A stretch of DNA of 64,000 nucleotides from Algibacter amylolyticus (GCF_014202225.1 NZ_JACHGE010000005.1:1-64000); one strand, 5' to 3'. Counted from the first letter of the stretch, positions 44,602 to 55,088 are shown. Translations and numbers: made by a program. The notes: generated by a model not told the origin, from the sequence alone.

Positions 44602-47145
44602 TTATTTTTGAACTAAAATTATACGTTGTCCTGGTTCAGTTAACACATCATACTCAAATACAGATGGAACATTAAACTCACTTAAATTAGCCTTATTAGA
44701 AATTAATGGTTGTTTAATTTGAGGTATTTCATAGAATGCATTCTCGTTTTTTCCCTGGGCTATTTTCATGGCGTGATTGCTTTCAACTTTCAATTCCGAG
44801 TAGCTTCTAATTCTACAATTTCCACCAAGTTTCGATTTTATAATCGCTTTAACTACCGCTCCGTTTTTCCATTCTAACGAAACGATTTCAAAACCTCCTC
44901 TTGCTCTTAATCCTTTGGTATGGCCATTTTTCCAAACATCTGGTAAGGCTGGTATTAAATGAATAGCACCATCGTGACTCTGAACCAACATTTCGGTTAA
45001 ACCCGAAGTAAACCCAAAATTTCCGTCAATTTGAAATGGCGGATGCGCATCTAGCATGTTTGCATAAGTTCCACCTCCTTTTGGAGAATCTGGTCGCCCA
45101 ACTAATTTAATCTGTTCGCCCATTAATTTGTAGGCATGATTACCATCTAACAAACGCGCCCATAAATTAATTTTCCAGTTCATGGACCATCCTGTTGATG
45201 GGTCGCCTCTTTGAATTAAGGTGTTTTCTGCGCCTTGAAACAACTCTGGGTTTCGGTATGGTGAAATTAAATTTGAAGGATACAAGCCATATAAATGCGA
45301 CACATGGCGGTGTTTATCCTCTGGATCGTCTAAATCCTGCATCCACTCTTGTAGCTGGTTGTGCTGTCCCACTTGCATTGGTGGTAATTTTAAAAGTGCC
45401 GCTTGCATGTTTTTAACTAAATCGGCATCAACATCCAACAATTTAGCTGCTGCAATAGTTTTGGTTAACATATCGAAAACCAATTGATTATCCATAGTGG
45501 TTCCTGCTTCAATATGCACATTTTTAGAGCGGATACTAGGACCGTGTTCTGGCGAAATGGTTGGCGAAATTATTAACCATCCATTTTCAGGCTCTTCAAT
45601 TAAAAAGCTTAAACAGAATTGTGATGCTCCTTTCATGGCAGGATACACCGATTTTAAATACTCCAAATCGCCATTAAACATAAATTTATCCCATAAATGC
45701 TGACTTAACCATGTGCCTCCCGTTGGCCACATGCCCCAAGTAGCTCCATCTACAGGACCTGCAATTCGCCATAAATCGGTATTATGGTGGGTTACCCAAC
45801 CATCGGCGCCATACATAACTTCTGCTGTTTCTTGTCCTGCAACCGATAAATCTTTTACTAACTCAATTAAAGGATCGTGCATTTCTGTAAGGTTGGTAAC
45901 CTCTGCTGGCCAATAATTCATTTGAGTATTAATATTAACCGTATATGCACTTTTCCAAGGTGGTGTTAAATCTTTGTTCCAAATACCTTGTAAATTTGCG
46001 GCTTGCCCTCCTGGTTGCGATGAGGAAATTAATAAATACCTTCCAAATTGAAAATATAAGGCTGCCAACGAAGGGTCGAAACTGGAACTAAACTCTTTTA
46101 TTCTTACATCTGTTAGTTTTTTAGATGCTTCAGAAGTTCCTAAATCTAGCGACACTCTATTAAAATAATGTTGATAATAATTTGTATGATCTTTTACTAA
46201 CTGCTCGTAGTTTTTCTTTTCAGCTTCAGCTATAAATTTAGCAGCTTTTTTATGCGGATCTGCACTAATATCCTGATAGTTTATAAAGTTTGTAGCTATT
46301 GAAATGTAAAGCGTTACGCTATTAGCATTCCATACTTCTAATTGGTTATTGCTTGCCCTTACTTTTCCTCCAACAGGTACTATTTTTACTCTAGAATCAA
46401 ATTCTACCTGCCCTTTAATGGCCGGCGAACTTTTTGGTAAACGTTTATTTTTATTATCGCTACAATAGCCCGTCATTACTAAAACATTATTATTTTCGGT
46501 AAAACATGAAACTTTTGCAGGCTCAGGGCGATCCATACTAGCAGCAAAACTGATTTTTCCGTTTTCGCTAGCTGTTAATTTCATTACGATTACTTGATCT
46601 GAAAAAGAGGTGAAAATTTCTCGTTTGTAAGTAACCCCATCAATAGTATAAAACGTATTATTAACTGCGTTTTCAATATCTAAAGTTCTCTTGTAATTGG
46701 TAACGTTTTTATGTCCTGAAAAATTTAAACGTAAGTTACCTACAGTTTCATAGGGCATTCCTGCCGAAGTTTCAGAAATAAATTTATTGTTCGCTAATTT
46801 ATGAGCTTCATCATACTTACCGGCAAACAATAGTGCTCTAATTTCAGATAGTGCGGCCTTAGCATTCGGGTTATCGTTTCTATGTGGTCCTCCAGCCCAA
46901 AGCGTGCTTTCGTTTAATTGAATGTTTTCGTGTTCTGGATTGCCATAAACCATTGCACCTAACCGTCCATTTCCTAAAGGAAGTGCTTCATTCCAATTGG
47001 CTGCAGGGGCATCGTACCAAAGTACTAAACCGTCAGTTTTAGTTTGCTTTTCTTGTTCTAGGGTTTTACAGCTTAATAAAAGAGCTAAAACAGATAGTCC
47101 TAATACTATTTTGAATGGGTTCTTTTTTCCTGATTTAAATGCCAT
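44602..47145 (-). CDS. GH95 alpha-L-fucosidase / alpha-L-galactosidase, lipoprotein
   Basis: The 847-residue protein has a lipoprotein signal (LSVLALLLSCKT, Cys26). The N-terminal beta-sandwich begins LVLWYDAPAANWNEALPLGN, the family hallmark. In the (alpha/alpha)6 barrel, SAYTVNINTQMNYWPAE gives the catalytic-water asparagines N404 and N406, ISPTISPEHGPS gives the acid E533 and FQIDGNFGFTSG gives D707. It inverts alpha-L-fucosides or alpha-L-galactosides; which of the two cannot be told. It is the first gene of a nine-gene operon and has a strong operator at 47211. It is the main evidence that the substrate carries L-fucose or L-galactose side groups. Confidence 0.93.
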   Translation of the reverse strand: MAFKSGKKNPFKIVLGLSVLALLLSCKTLEQEKQTKTDGLVLWYDAPAANWNEALPLGNGRLGAMVYGNPEHENIQLNESTLWAGGPHRNDNPNAKAALSEIRALLFAGKYDEAHKLANNKFISETSAGMPYETVGNLRLNFSGHKNVTNYKRTLDIENAVNNTFYTIDGVTYKREIFTSFSDQVIVMKLTASENGKISFAASMDRPEPAKVSCFTENNNVLVMTGYCSDNKNKRLPKSSPAIKGQVEFDSRVKIVPVGGKVRASNNQLEVWNANSVTLYISIATNFINYQDISADPHKKAAKFIAEAEKKNYEQLVKDHTNYYQHYFNRVSLDLGTSEASKKLTDVRIKEFSSSFDPSLAALYFQFGRYLLISSSQPGGQAANLQGIWNKDLTPPWKSAYTVNINTQMNYWPAEVTNLTEMHDPLIELVKDLSVAGQETAEVMYGADGWVTHHNTDLWRIAGPVDGATWGMWPTGGTWLSQHLWDKFMFNGDLEYLKSVYPAMKGASQFCLSFLIEEPENGWLIISPTISPEHGPSIRSKNVHIEAGTTMDNQLVFDMLTKTIAAAKLLDVDADLVKNMQAALLKLPPMQVGQHNQLQEWMQDLDDPEDKHRHVSHLYGLYPSNLISPYRNPELFQGAENTLIQRGDPSTGWSMNWKINLWARLLDGNHAYKLMGEQIKLVGRPDSPKGGGTYANMLDAHPPFQIDGNFGFTSGLTEMLVQSHDGAIHLIPALPDVWKNGHTKGLRARGGFEIVSLEWKNGAVVKAIIKSKLGGNCRIRSYSELKVESNHAMKIAQGKNENAFYEIPQIKQPLISNKANLSEFNVPSVFEYDVLTEPGQRIILVQK

Positions 47146-47160
47146 GTATGTATCCTTATT

Positions 47161-47180
47161 ATCAATATTTTAATATTGAT
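47161..47180. repeat. 20-bp inverted repeat at the predicted transcription start of the GH95 operon
   Basis: ATCAATATT is followed by TT and its exact complement AATATTGAT. It lies between the -7-like box (47183..47190) and the GH95 start codon, about where transcription should begin. It could be a repressor operator or only an AT-rich coincidence. Confidence 0.35.
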
Positions 47181-47210
47181 ATCAAAATTAACATATAGTA
47201 GAATTTTAAA

Positions 47211-47243
47211 TATAAATTATAGTCCATTTCATATAAACTATTA
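47211..47243 (-). promoter_or_regulatory. 21-bp direct-repeat operator upstream of GH95
   Basis: + strand half-sites TATAAATTATAG (47211) and TATAAACTATTA (47232) are 21 bp apart. A good -7 box, CAAAATTA (TAATTTTG on the coding strand), lies at 47183..47190, 20 nt from the proximal half-site. Confidence 0.78.
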
Positions 47244-47348
47244 CTTATAAAGGTTATGAATAGCCTATTTAGCATAAACGAGAAGTGTTGCTAACTCGTT
47301 TTATATTTTCAGGTTGAAATAATTTAAATTCATTAAAAAAAGCGATCA

Positions 47349-48275
47349 TTATTTAATATGCGAAAGAATAAATTTAGTAGCGTAATCATTAAGTTCCTCT
47401 ATTGAAGGTGAAATGTTTTTCCCATTAAAACTATGGCCTGCATTTTTAATGGTTAGCAACTCGACATCGGCTTTTTTCTGTTTTGCAACCTCCATCATAT
47501 AGGTGGAATTGACTATTGGTAAGGTTGTGTCTTTATCGCCGTGTATTAATAGTATTGGAAGACTATTTTTTTTTAATAGTTCTGTTGGACTAAGCAATCT
47601 TGCCAATTCTGGTTTCTCGCTTAAAGGTGCACCTAAAAGCCTAACAAAAAGTTCTCCATCTTCAAAAATAGAATTGGGTCTAATATCTGGATAAACACAC
47701 GATGTAAATGGAAAATAAGACACTATACATTTAAACTTAGGATTACAACGCGATAAATCTGAATCGCCTTTAAAATCGGAGTTTTTACCCAAAGCCGTAA
47801 CTAAACTAAGGTGCCCACCGGCTGAACCTCCCCAAATACCATAGTTTTTTTTATCTAACTTATATTGTTTTGCATTTTCTAGAAGAAACCTAGCGGCATC
47901 TTTAGCATCTACCGCAGAATCGTAGGCGTTAGAGTTACCACGAGCCAATCGGTACTGTATGGTAGCACAAACAACACCATTTTCTAGAAGAGATTTTAAA
48001 GTTCCTAAAAAAGCTTTTTTTAGCACTTTATACTTACTTCCACCAGCCCATCCACCGCCATGAACATGCATCATCCATGGGTTTTTCGCCTTCATTTTAG
48101 CTGCATCTGGATAGAAAATAATCATGTCCAACTCTTGTCCATCTACTGTTTTATAAACTACCGTTTTTTGGTTAGAAAACGTTTTTAAAATTTCTTTTTC
48201 TTCAGGTGTTTGTGCATACATTAAAGATTGCAACCCCAAAGAAGCTATGATAACTATTAAGCTTTGTCTTAACAT
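47349..48275 (-). CDS. Secreted alpha/beta-hydrolase esterase (BD-FAE/CE10-like)
   Basis: The 308-residue protein has a signal peptide ending SLMYAQ (residue 22). The oxyanion-hole motif is MMHVHGGGWAGGSKYK (HGGGW), the nucleophile elbow GIWGGSAGGHLSLV (S151), the acid lies in LLIHGDKDTTLP (D247 or D249) and the base in NAGHSFNG (H281). The full triad is therefore present. Similar proteins remove acetyl or feruloyl groups from plant and algal glycans. It is the last gene of the 54930-47349 operon, 60 bp after the heparinase-like lyase, and no terminator was found before the next operator. Confidence 0.88.
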   Translation of the reverse strand: MLRQSLIVIIASLGLQSLMYAQTPEEKEILKTFSNQKTVVYKTVDGQELDMIIFYPDAAKMKAKNPWMMHVHGGGWAGGSKYKVLKKAFLGTLKSLLENGVVCATIQYRLARGNSNAYDSAVDAKDAARFLLENAKQYKLDKKNYGIWGGSAGGHLSLVTALGKNSDFKGDSDLSRCNPKFKCIVSYFPFTSCVYPDIRPNSIFEDGELFVRLLGAPLSEKPELARLLSPTELLKKNSLPILLIHGDKDTTLPIVNSTYMMEVAKQKKADVELLTIKNAGHSFNGKNISPSIEELNDYATKFILSHIK

Positions 48276-48335
48276 GTTTCTTTATATATTTTAATTACGG
48301 TTTAAAAATTTTTAAATTCAAAAAAGCTATTTCTT

Positions 48336-51080
48336 CTAAAAATTAATTATTCTGAAATCGCCTACCTTAAACTCTCTTTCTTTTTTATTGTGTTTTATTA
48401 TAACGGGAACCTCGTTATTTAACCACAGTTTGCCATTTTTCACTTCTAAAACCACATTTCCCATTTGTTTCGTGGTTATTTTAAAGTCACTATTTTCTAA
48501 TAAATTGCCATTAGCCATAAACAAAATAGTATTTCCTTTATTTTCTTTACCAACTAAAGCATAATGGGCATTTGTTGATATCCCTTTATATTTAGCCATT
48601 TTTTGATTTTTTGAAGAGAACACTAAATCTTCTCTACCCGATTTATTTGTAATTTTTAAGCCAACAAACTCTTTTCCGTTGTTTTCATCTTCAAAACAAT
48701 GTATTGCTGTTATACTTTTACCTTCGGTTGAAGTAAAGGGCTCGAAAACCGAAACAAATGGACGTTCCCAAGCTTCGCCATATTGACGGGCAGCAAAAGT
48801 TAAATACGGTTTTTTATCGACCTCGTAAGGTATAACATGATTTCCTTTAAAAGCTTTGTTTGGTGGTGATTTTAAAGAAAATATTTCTCTATTTTCTGAT
48901 CCCATCATCCATAGATTCATAAACACATCTTCTTCGCCATCTGGTCTATCAATTTTCCATTGCACTTGATAATCCTTATTGGTTTTAATTGATTTTTTAT
49001 CCCATTGATAATCGAAAGCATACAAGTAACCACCTGCAAAAGCCATTTCATCTGTAGGCTCTAAGTTTAAAGGTTTTCCTGAAGCATCTAAAACGTCCAT
49101 GGTTTGCCCTAAATTATGATAAAAATAATCATGAAATTTATCGCCTTTACGTTGTTTTCTAGAACGGAAAATATCAATATAATACCCTGTAGTTTCACCC
49201 GTTTTTATGGTACTAACAATTCTGCTTTGATCGCTACGTGTTTCTGGTTCTAGAAAATAAACATCGGAATAGGTTATGTTTGAATAATAGCCCGTTTTCT
49301 TTTCGGCCTTTGGATATTCACCCATTAAATCGAATGCATGATTGCTAAACATTTCGGTATATGATGAAACACCATCTACCATTACCGTATTATGTGCCGG
49401 AAACTGCGAGTAGAACTCTAAATAAATAGGTTGTAAATAGCCAGCGCCTTTTCCTGGATCGGCTCCTTGTACAAAGCCTTTTCCGTACAGTTCTAAATTA
49501 ATACCATTAGCATGCATGTGGTTACCAAGAGAGGCATTTAAAGAGGCCATTAAACCATGTTTTCCTGTTCCCATACGTTGAACATGCCAGCTAACATTAG
49601 GTGCGTAAAAGGTTTGAGTGATATAATCTTTAATATCTCCGGCTTTGTAATTTACATTAAACTCTAAAGGTTTACTTGCAAAGAATGATGATATACTAGC
49701 TTTGGGTTTTCTAGATTTTTTACTGGAATTTTCATCTATTTCGGTGAATAAACGGTACATGCCCGTAAATTCCTTTTCTAGAGCCGTATTACCATTACTT
49801 TGCGCCACTCGAATTAGGTTTGTCATAGCCTCTGTACCAATACCTGTATAGTTAGAATCGCCAAAAGCCACTGCTTGTCCATTAGGAAAAAGGTACTGCG
49901 GCAACATTTTAACTGCCTTTTCCATAACAGGCATATATGGCAAAATATTATGATTAAAGGTATTATCGAAATCTTTAATAAAGGCTGTTAAATCTTTAGT
50001 TACACCTTGCGAATACCCTGGACATTCTGCCCAAACCCCATTAGTTTTATCGTAACCAAAATCTAAAAATTTATTTAAGGACCATTGGCGCGTAGAGGTT
50101 TTGTTTAAGATATAATCGATATAGTATTCGCGACCTTTTTTATCTTCATAATTTTCATTATTCTGAAGTACCATAGCTGCTTTTAAGATAATTTTAGCTT
50201 GGTGTAAATTCCAGTTATTTTGTGGTACGCCGTTTTTTATAATTTGGTCGGTCCAGCGTTTAATAGTCGTTTCATACATTGCCATATTTCCGGAATGCTT
50301 GTCTTCAACATAGCCATGTAAAAAATCGTAAAGTTCGGCAACATCAATAAGTACGTGTTCGTGTATAACTTGAAAGTTTGTAAAACCCACTAAGGTTTGT
50401 ATATGGCCATTAAGCAAATCGATTGGTTCGCTTCTATACGACATGCCTTCTAAATACGTGTGAACAATATCGTAAGCAAATTTAGCATAGCGTTCATCCT
50501 TTTCTAGCCAATAAATAAAAGCAGCATCTCTAGCTAAACCTAAAATATTAGCATTAATAGAATAAATAATTCTTCCGGTTTTAGACGGATGCACCCACTC
50601 GAAAGGATGACCTTCTTTACTTTTATTAGGATAATACAAACCACGAGGATCGTCCATGTATGGCAACACATCTTCCAACTTAGGTGTTCCGTAAGGTGTT
50701 GTATAATCTCTAGACCCTACAAAACGAACCGTTGGCACGGGCGCTTCACCATCGGCATGTGAGTAATTTATGCCATTAACATAAATATTAGTCGCCTTGG
50801 TTTTCCAATGCATTTGCAAACGAGACACCATCCATTCTGGATCATTAACATGTTGTTCCACATAAGCATCAATACGATTATGAATGCCTTTTAAAACATC
50901 TTGAGCCCAAGATTCATTTTTAATTGTTTTTTCTAAATCTTTTTTACCACTTTCTGTAATATACAAACGCGGGTAACCTTCCTCTAGATTAGTTGGAAGT
51001 GGAATAGTTGAATTGACCTGAGCATTTGCCAAAGGCATTGCACAAATAAGAATTGTTAGGGTGATAAATTGCTTTAACAT
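48336..51080 (-). CDS. Heparinase II/III-like polysaccharide lyase, large secreted form
   Basis: The 914-residue protein has a signal peptide ending PLANAQ (residue 21). The N-terminal (alpha/alpha) toroid (about 25-460) includes NNWNLHQAKIILKAAM, where Asn/His are candidates for catalysis. The heparinase II/III beta-sandwich follows (about 480-900) with ASLGNHMHANGINLELYGKG and SQFPAHNTVMVDG. The architecture is that of uronate-cutting lyases, and the length is above average because of an extended C-terminus. It cannot be placed in a numbered PL family by eye. It sits 48 bp after GH92 and 60 bp before the esterase. There is no sorting tail, so it is probably periplasmic. Confidence 0.82.
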   Translation of the reverse strand: MLKQFITLTILICAMPLANAQVNSTIPLPTNLEEGYPRLYITESGKKDLEKTIKNESWAQDVLKGIHNRIDAYVEQHVNDPEWMVSRLQMHWKTKATNIYVNGINYSHADGEAPVPTVRFVGSRDYTTPYGTPKLEDVLPYMDDPRGLYYPNKSKEGHPFEWVHPSKTGRIIYSINANILGLARDAAFIYWLEKDERYAKFAYDIVHTYLEGMSYRSEPIDLLNGHIQTLVGFTNFQVIHEHVLIDVAELYDFLHGYVEDKHSGNMAMYETTIKRWTDQIIKNGVPQNNWNLHQAKIILKAAMVLQNNENYEDKKGREYYIDYILNKTSTRQWSLNKFLDFGYDKTNGVWAECPGYSQGVTKDLTAFIKDFDNTFNHNILPYMPVMEKAVKMLPQYLFPNGQAVAFGDSNYTGIGTEAMTNLIRVAQSNGNTALEKEFTGMYRLFTEIDENSSKKSRKPKASISSFFASKPLEFNVNYKAGDIKDYITQTFYAPNVSWHVQRMGTGKHGLMASLNASLGNHMHANGINLELYGKGFVQGADPGKGAGYLQPIYLEFYSQFPAHNTVMVDGVSSYTEMFSNHAFDLMGEYPKAEKKTGYYSNITYSDVYFLEPETRSDQSRIVSTIKTGETTGYYIDIFRSRKQRKGDKFHDYFYHNLGQTMDVLDASGKPLNLEPTDEMAFAGGYLYAFDYQWDKKSIKTNKDYQVQWKIDRPDGEEDVFMNLWMMGSENREIFSLKSPPNKAFKGNHVIPYEVDKKPYLTFAARQYGEAWERPFVSVFEPFTSTEGKSITAIHCFEDENNGKEFVGLKITNKSGREDLVFSSKNQKMAKYKGISTNAHYALVGKENKGNTILFMANGNLLENSDFKITTKQMGNVVLEVKNGKLWLNNEVPVIIKHNKKEREFKVGDFRIINF

Positions 51081-51128
51081 TTTTTAAATTTTACTATTTA
51101 GAATTTAAAATGGTTTAAACTCTAGTTA

Positions 51129-53480
51129 TTAGTTATTGTTTTGACTGAATGATGGCGGTGGCACTTTTACACCCCAATTTTTACTAGGTTGCTGCCCCAA
51201 TTCTACTTCTAAAACGCCTCCTTTTGCGAAGTCGTCGTGATAAAACCAACAATTATTTAACGTATTGTTATTTAATGCTGCGCCTTGAATATAGATGTTT
51301 TCTGGTGTGTTATTGGTGGTTTTAATTACAAATTTATCGCCTTGATAATAATCATTATTAAGATGAATGGTTACCTCATCAAAAATCGGGCTTGTAATCT
51401 CATAATATGGCTTTACAGATGCACCACCATCCAATTGAAAAAGCCCCATAGCCATTAAAGTTCCTAAAGCGCCCATTTGACCTTGATCTTCATCTCCTTT
51501 ATAACCACCGTAAGGTGTGATATCTCCATAGACTTCTTTTACTTTTCGCACCCATTTTTGGGTTAACCACGGTGCACCCGAATAATTAAAAATATGAGCC
51601 ATTCCGGTTCCTGGTTGGTTTCCATAATCGACCCAGCTGGCCGCGTGGTTTTTATTGGCACCAACAAAATCTAGCTTTTCACCTTTATGAAAGGATTCGT
51701 CTAAAAACTTAGTATAGGTTTCTGCACCACCAAATAAATTTATTAAACCCTCCATATCTTGAGGTACATAGTGTGTATAAATAGCCGAATTACTTTCGCA
51801 AAACCCTCGAGAATTAAAACTTTTTGAAACCGGCTGAAAATCTTTTATCCAACTACCATCCATTTCTTTTGGATGAATCATTTTTGTTTCAGGATTCCAA
51901 AGGTTCTTATAATTTTGAGACCGTTTCATAAAAACATTATAATCGTCTTCTTTATGTAAAGCTTTTGATAGTTGCGCCAAACACCAATCTTGATACGCAT
52001 ACTCCAGCGTCATAGACGCACCATCTTTATGGCCGCCTTTAGCTTCAATACCTTCTGGCACCCAACCTTGATCGATATAATATTGCATACCACCTCCAAA
52101 AGCAGGAGATTCCTGCTCGTAACCCGCATGATCTCTAGAACCACCTACAAAGGCATTTTTACGTAAGCCTTGGTAGGCCTTTTCTATATCGTAATTTCTA
52201 ATACCCTTATTATAGGCTGTGGCGAAAAATGAAACCGATGGATCTCCAATCATTACAAACGTGTAATTTCCTCCCGAAGGTCCACGAGGAATAAGTCCGC
52301 CATTATCATACATATCGACCATAGTATTACAAAAACCATCCATAAGTTCTGGATACACCATGGACCATAAAATATTTAAAGACCAATGGCTGCCCCACCA
52401 AGCATCAAAATTATAATGCGGAAATAAAGGTTTTCCGTTATCATCTAACCTTACCGCTCTTGTAACTGGCTTATCACCTGTCATATCGGTATACTTACCA
52501 TCCACATCGCTAATAATTCGGCGTCCTAATAAGGCATGCCATAAATCTGTATAAAACTTAACTTGTTGTTTATGCGTGCCGCCTTTTATTTCAATTCTAC
52601 TTAGCCAATCGTTCCAAGTTTCTAAAGATTCATTATGTACTTTATCAAAATCCCAATGGTTAATTTCGATTTCTAAATTTTTTCGAGCTTGTTCTACGCT
52701 TACATAAGAAATCCCTACTTTCATGAGTACTTCAGCAGCCTTCTTTTTATTAAAAACTAGCCCAACGCCAGCGTTTTCACCTTGAATGGTGTCTGTCTCT
52801 TTTTCAAGTAATTCATTATTCACCCAACCTTTAAAACTTGTAAAAGGCGTATTTAATTTTGCTACAAAATATACAGGAGTATCTTTAGGGCGACGACCTG
52901 TGCCTTTAAGAACCTGAACGCCCGCTATTTCGGTATTGCTTACTTTCCAAACTTTAGAAAACGTTGTTGGCCCATGTGCTAATCGAGCTCCTGTATCAAA
53001 AATGATAGTCTTTTCCTTGTGTTTAGGGAATTTGTATTTATGAAATCCAACTCGAGTGGTTGATGTTAATTCGACTTCAATATCATAATCCTTTAAAAAG
53101 ACTTTATGATACCCTGGTTTTGCAATTTCGTTATCGTGACTAAAAGCCGATTGATAATTATCCATACCCAAATGCCCTTTAAAAGCTCCTGTTGTAGGCA
53201 TAACAGCAATTCCTGCCAATTGCCATGCATGTATATGGCTAAACGAGCGAATGTACTTACTATCGTATAAATAGCCAGAACTCCACGTTTTAGCGGTATC
53301 GGTATCTGGACTTAGGTTTACCATACCAAACGGGCGACTTGCCGAATTAAAATAGAACCATCGAGAATTTACGGTATCCACGAATGGGTTTACTAAATCG
53401 ACAGGTTTTTGTTGGGCAAATACTTGTGAAAACAAGATTAAAGAACTTACGCAAATTAGTTGTTTTATGATATCTTTCAT
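51129..53480 (-). CDS. GH92 alpha-mannosidase-like enzyme, secreted
   Basis: The 783-residue protein has a signal peptide ending SQVFAQ (residue 23). It starts with DLVNPFVDTVNSRWFYFNSASRPFGMVNLSPDT, a clear GH92 beginning (here shortened in description to the PFGMVNLSPD motif). GPSGGNYTFVMIGDPSVSF lies in the toroid, and GDEDQGQMGALGTLMAMGLF corresponds to the family's conserved acidic-DxGQ block with the calcium and general-base residues. GH92 enzymes are calcium-dependent exo-alpha-mannosidases. It is 52 bp after a sulfatase, in the same operon. In this setting alpha-mannose side chains or another alpha-linked sugar are possible targets. Confidence 0.9.
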   Translation of the reverse strand: MKDIIKQLICVSSLILFSQVFAQQKPVDLVNPFVDTVNSRWFYFNSASRPFGMVNLSPDTDTAKTWSSGYLYDSKYIRSFSHIHAWQLAGIAVMPTTGAFKGHLGMDNYQSAFSHDNEIAKPGYHKVFLKDYDIEVELTSTTRVGFHKYKFPKHKEKTIIFDTGARLAHGPTTFSKVWKVSNTEIAGVQVLKGTGRRPKDTPVYFVAKLNTPFTSFKGWVNNELLEKETDTIQGENAGVGLVFNKKKAAEVLMKVGISYVSVEQARKNLEIEINHWDFDKVHNESLETWNDWLSRIEIKGGTHKQQVKFYTDLWHALLGRRIISDVDGKYTDMTGDKPVTRAVRLDDNGKPLFPHYNFDAWWGSHWSLNILWSMVYPELMDGFCNTMVDMYDNGGLIPRGPSGGNYTFVMIGDPSVSFFATAYNKGIRNYDIEKAYQGLRKNAFVGGSRDHAGYEQESPAFGGGMQYYIDQGWVPEGIEAKGGHKDGASMTLEYAYQDWCLAQLSKALHKEDDYNVFMKRSQNYKNLWNPETKMIHPKEMDGSWIKDFQPVSKSFNSRGFCESNSAIYTHYVPQDMEGLINLFGGAETYTKFLDESFHKGEKLDFVGANKNHAASWVDYGNQPGTGMAHIFNYSGAPWLTQKWVRKVKEVYGDITPYGGYKGDEDQGQMGALGTLMAMGLFQLDGGASVKPYYEITSPIFDEVTIHLNNDYYQGDKFVIKTTNNTPENIYIQGAALNNNTLNNCWFYHDDFAKGGVLEVELGQQPSKNWGVKVPPPSFSQNNN

Positions 53481-53532
53481 TTGCCTCTCTATTTTTACAG
53501 ATTAAAAGAATTATTTAAGAATTAAAATGTAC

Positions 53533-54930
53533 TTATTTTGCCACTGAAACCACACCTTTTCTAACCTCACTTTCCCAATTTTCTAGTTGCGACAGCATGT
53601 TTTTAACACGTTCTGGCTCGTTGGCCGAAAGATCTTGTTTTTCAGATAAATCATTTTTTAAATTGAAAAGCTCGATAGATTGTTTACCTTCATTTTCTAT
53701 GGTTACAAGCTTCCAATCTCCATTTCTTACAGCTTTTTTGCTTCCAAAAACCCAATACAGATTTCTATCTTCAAGCTCCGTTTCATTAATCAAATGTGAT
53801 TTAAAGTTAATGCCATCTATATTTTTAACCGAAGGCTTACCTCCAGCAAAATCGACTAAGGTTGGTAAAAAATCCATAGTCATAACCGTGGCATTACTAA
53901 CAGAATTCGCCTTAATTTGATTAGGGTAACTAATTATAAGTGGCACACGATGTCCGCCCTCATAAACCGATGCTTTTGAGTCTCTAAGTCCGCCGTTATC
54001 GCCTCGTTTTCCTGCCGCACCATTATCTGAACAAAAGATAATCATGGTGTTTTCATTTAAATCTTCAGCATTTACGGTTTTCATGATTTCACCAATACCT
54101 TCGTCCATAGTTTCAATCATTTCAGTGTAAATTAATTGAACACTATCCTTGGCAACCTTTCTTATATATTTTTTATTCCCTTCTTCTCTAACGGGTTTAT
54201 CGTGTCGACCTTGAATTGGATAATGTGGAGATTCTTGAGACAAGTATAAGAAAAATGGTTTTCCTGTTTTTTTAGGGTTATTATTCTTGATATAATTAAT
54301 GCCGTAACGTGTTATCAAATCTGTAGTATATCCTTTTTCATTATCAATAACATTACCTTTCCACCAATCTAAATAGCCTTCTTGATCTATGTGTGAATGG
54401 TAATCAATATTCCCGCCAACAAACCCCGTAAATGTTTCGAAACCTTGATATGTAGGATTAAATTCTTCGGCATAACCTAAATGCCACTTACCAAACATAG
54501 CCGTAGCATATCCCAAATTTTGCAATTCTTCTGCCAAGGTTAACTCTTTTAAATTCAAGCCTACTTCTCTATGATTTGCGGCCGTAATTACGCCTTCTAC
54601 ACCTGTACGTTGTTGGTATTTCCCGGTCATTAAAGCTGCTCGTGTTGGACTGCATACTGGTCCGTTTGAATGGAAATCTAAAAACTTTACACCTTGAGCG
54701 GCTAGCTTATCAATATTTGGTGTGTTTATTTTTGTACTACCGTAACTTGATAATTCACCATAACCCAAATCGTCTGCCATAATTAAAATAATATTAGGCT
54801 GAATAGATTTATTACTTGCTTCTTGTGGTTGCTTTTCTTGTTTTTTACAAGACAATATTACCACAGTAATACCTAAAATTAATTTAACGGCATGCTTGAA
54901 ATACATAGACTTTTTCTTTTTTGTTTTCAT
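53533..54930 (-). CDS. Sulfatase (family S1), lipoprotein
   Basis: I take the start at 54930 (MKTKKKKSMYF) rather than 54954; 54906 (MYFKHAV) is a third option. The product has about 465 residues with a lipoprotein signal (LGITVVILSCKK). NIILIMADDLGYGELSSYG gives the metal-binding DD, and SNGPVCSPTRAALMTGKY the signature with C93 (Thr at the Ser position). MIIFCSDNGAAGKRGDNGGL and KASVYEGGHRVPLII are the later blocks. It resembles the 24551 enzyme in the signature and in the EGGHRVP block but lacks that protein's extra C-terminal domain. It opens the operon controlled by the operator at 55056. Confidence 0.93.
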   Translation of the reverse strand: MKTKKKKSMYFKHAVKLILGITVVILSCKKQEKQPQEASNKSIQPNIILIMADDLGYGELSSYGSTKINTPNIDKLAAQGVKFLDFHSNGPVCSPTRAALMTGKYQQRTGVEGVITAANHREVGLNLKELTLAEELQNLGYATAMFGKWHLGYAEEFNPTYQGFETFTGFVGGNIDYHSHIDQEGYLDWWKGNVIDNEKGYTTDLITRYGINYIKNNNPKKTGKPFFLYLSQESPHYPIQGRHDKPVREEGNKKYIRKVAKDSVQLIYTEMIETMDEGIGEIMKTVNAEDLNENTMIIFCSDNGAAGKRGDNGGLRDSKASVYEGGHRVPLIISYPNQIKANSVSNATVMTMDFLPTLVDFAGGKPSVKNIDGINFKSHLINETELEDRNLYWVFGSKKAVRNGDWKLVTIENEGKQSIELFNLKNDLSEKQDLSANEPERVKNMLSQLENWESEVRKGVVSVAK

Positions 54931-55055
54931 TTTTAAGAAATAATTTTCATGCAACTGAGGTACGTTTATTTATGGCTTTTAAACTGTTTAACAAAAACCA
55001 AAAACTACCCCTGATACAATAGGTATGCAATCTAATTTTTTAACGAAAACTTTTA

Positions 55056-55088
55056 TATAAATTATAACCCACAGATTATAAATTATAG
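55056..55088 (-). promoter_or_regulatory. 21-bp direct-repeat operator upstream of the 53533 sulfatase
   Basis: + strand half-sites TATAAATTATAA (55056) and TATAAATTATAG (55077) are 21 bp apart and nearly identical; this is the best copy in the window. A -7-like CAATCTAA starts at 55028, leaving about the usual gap. Confidence 0.82.
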
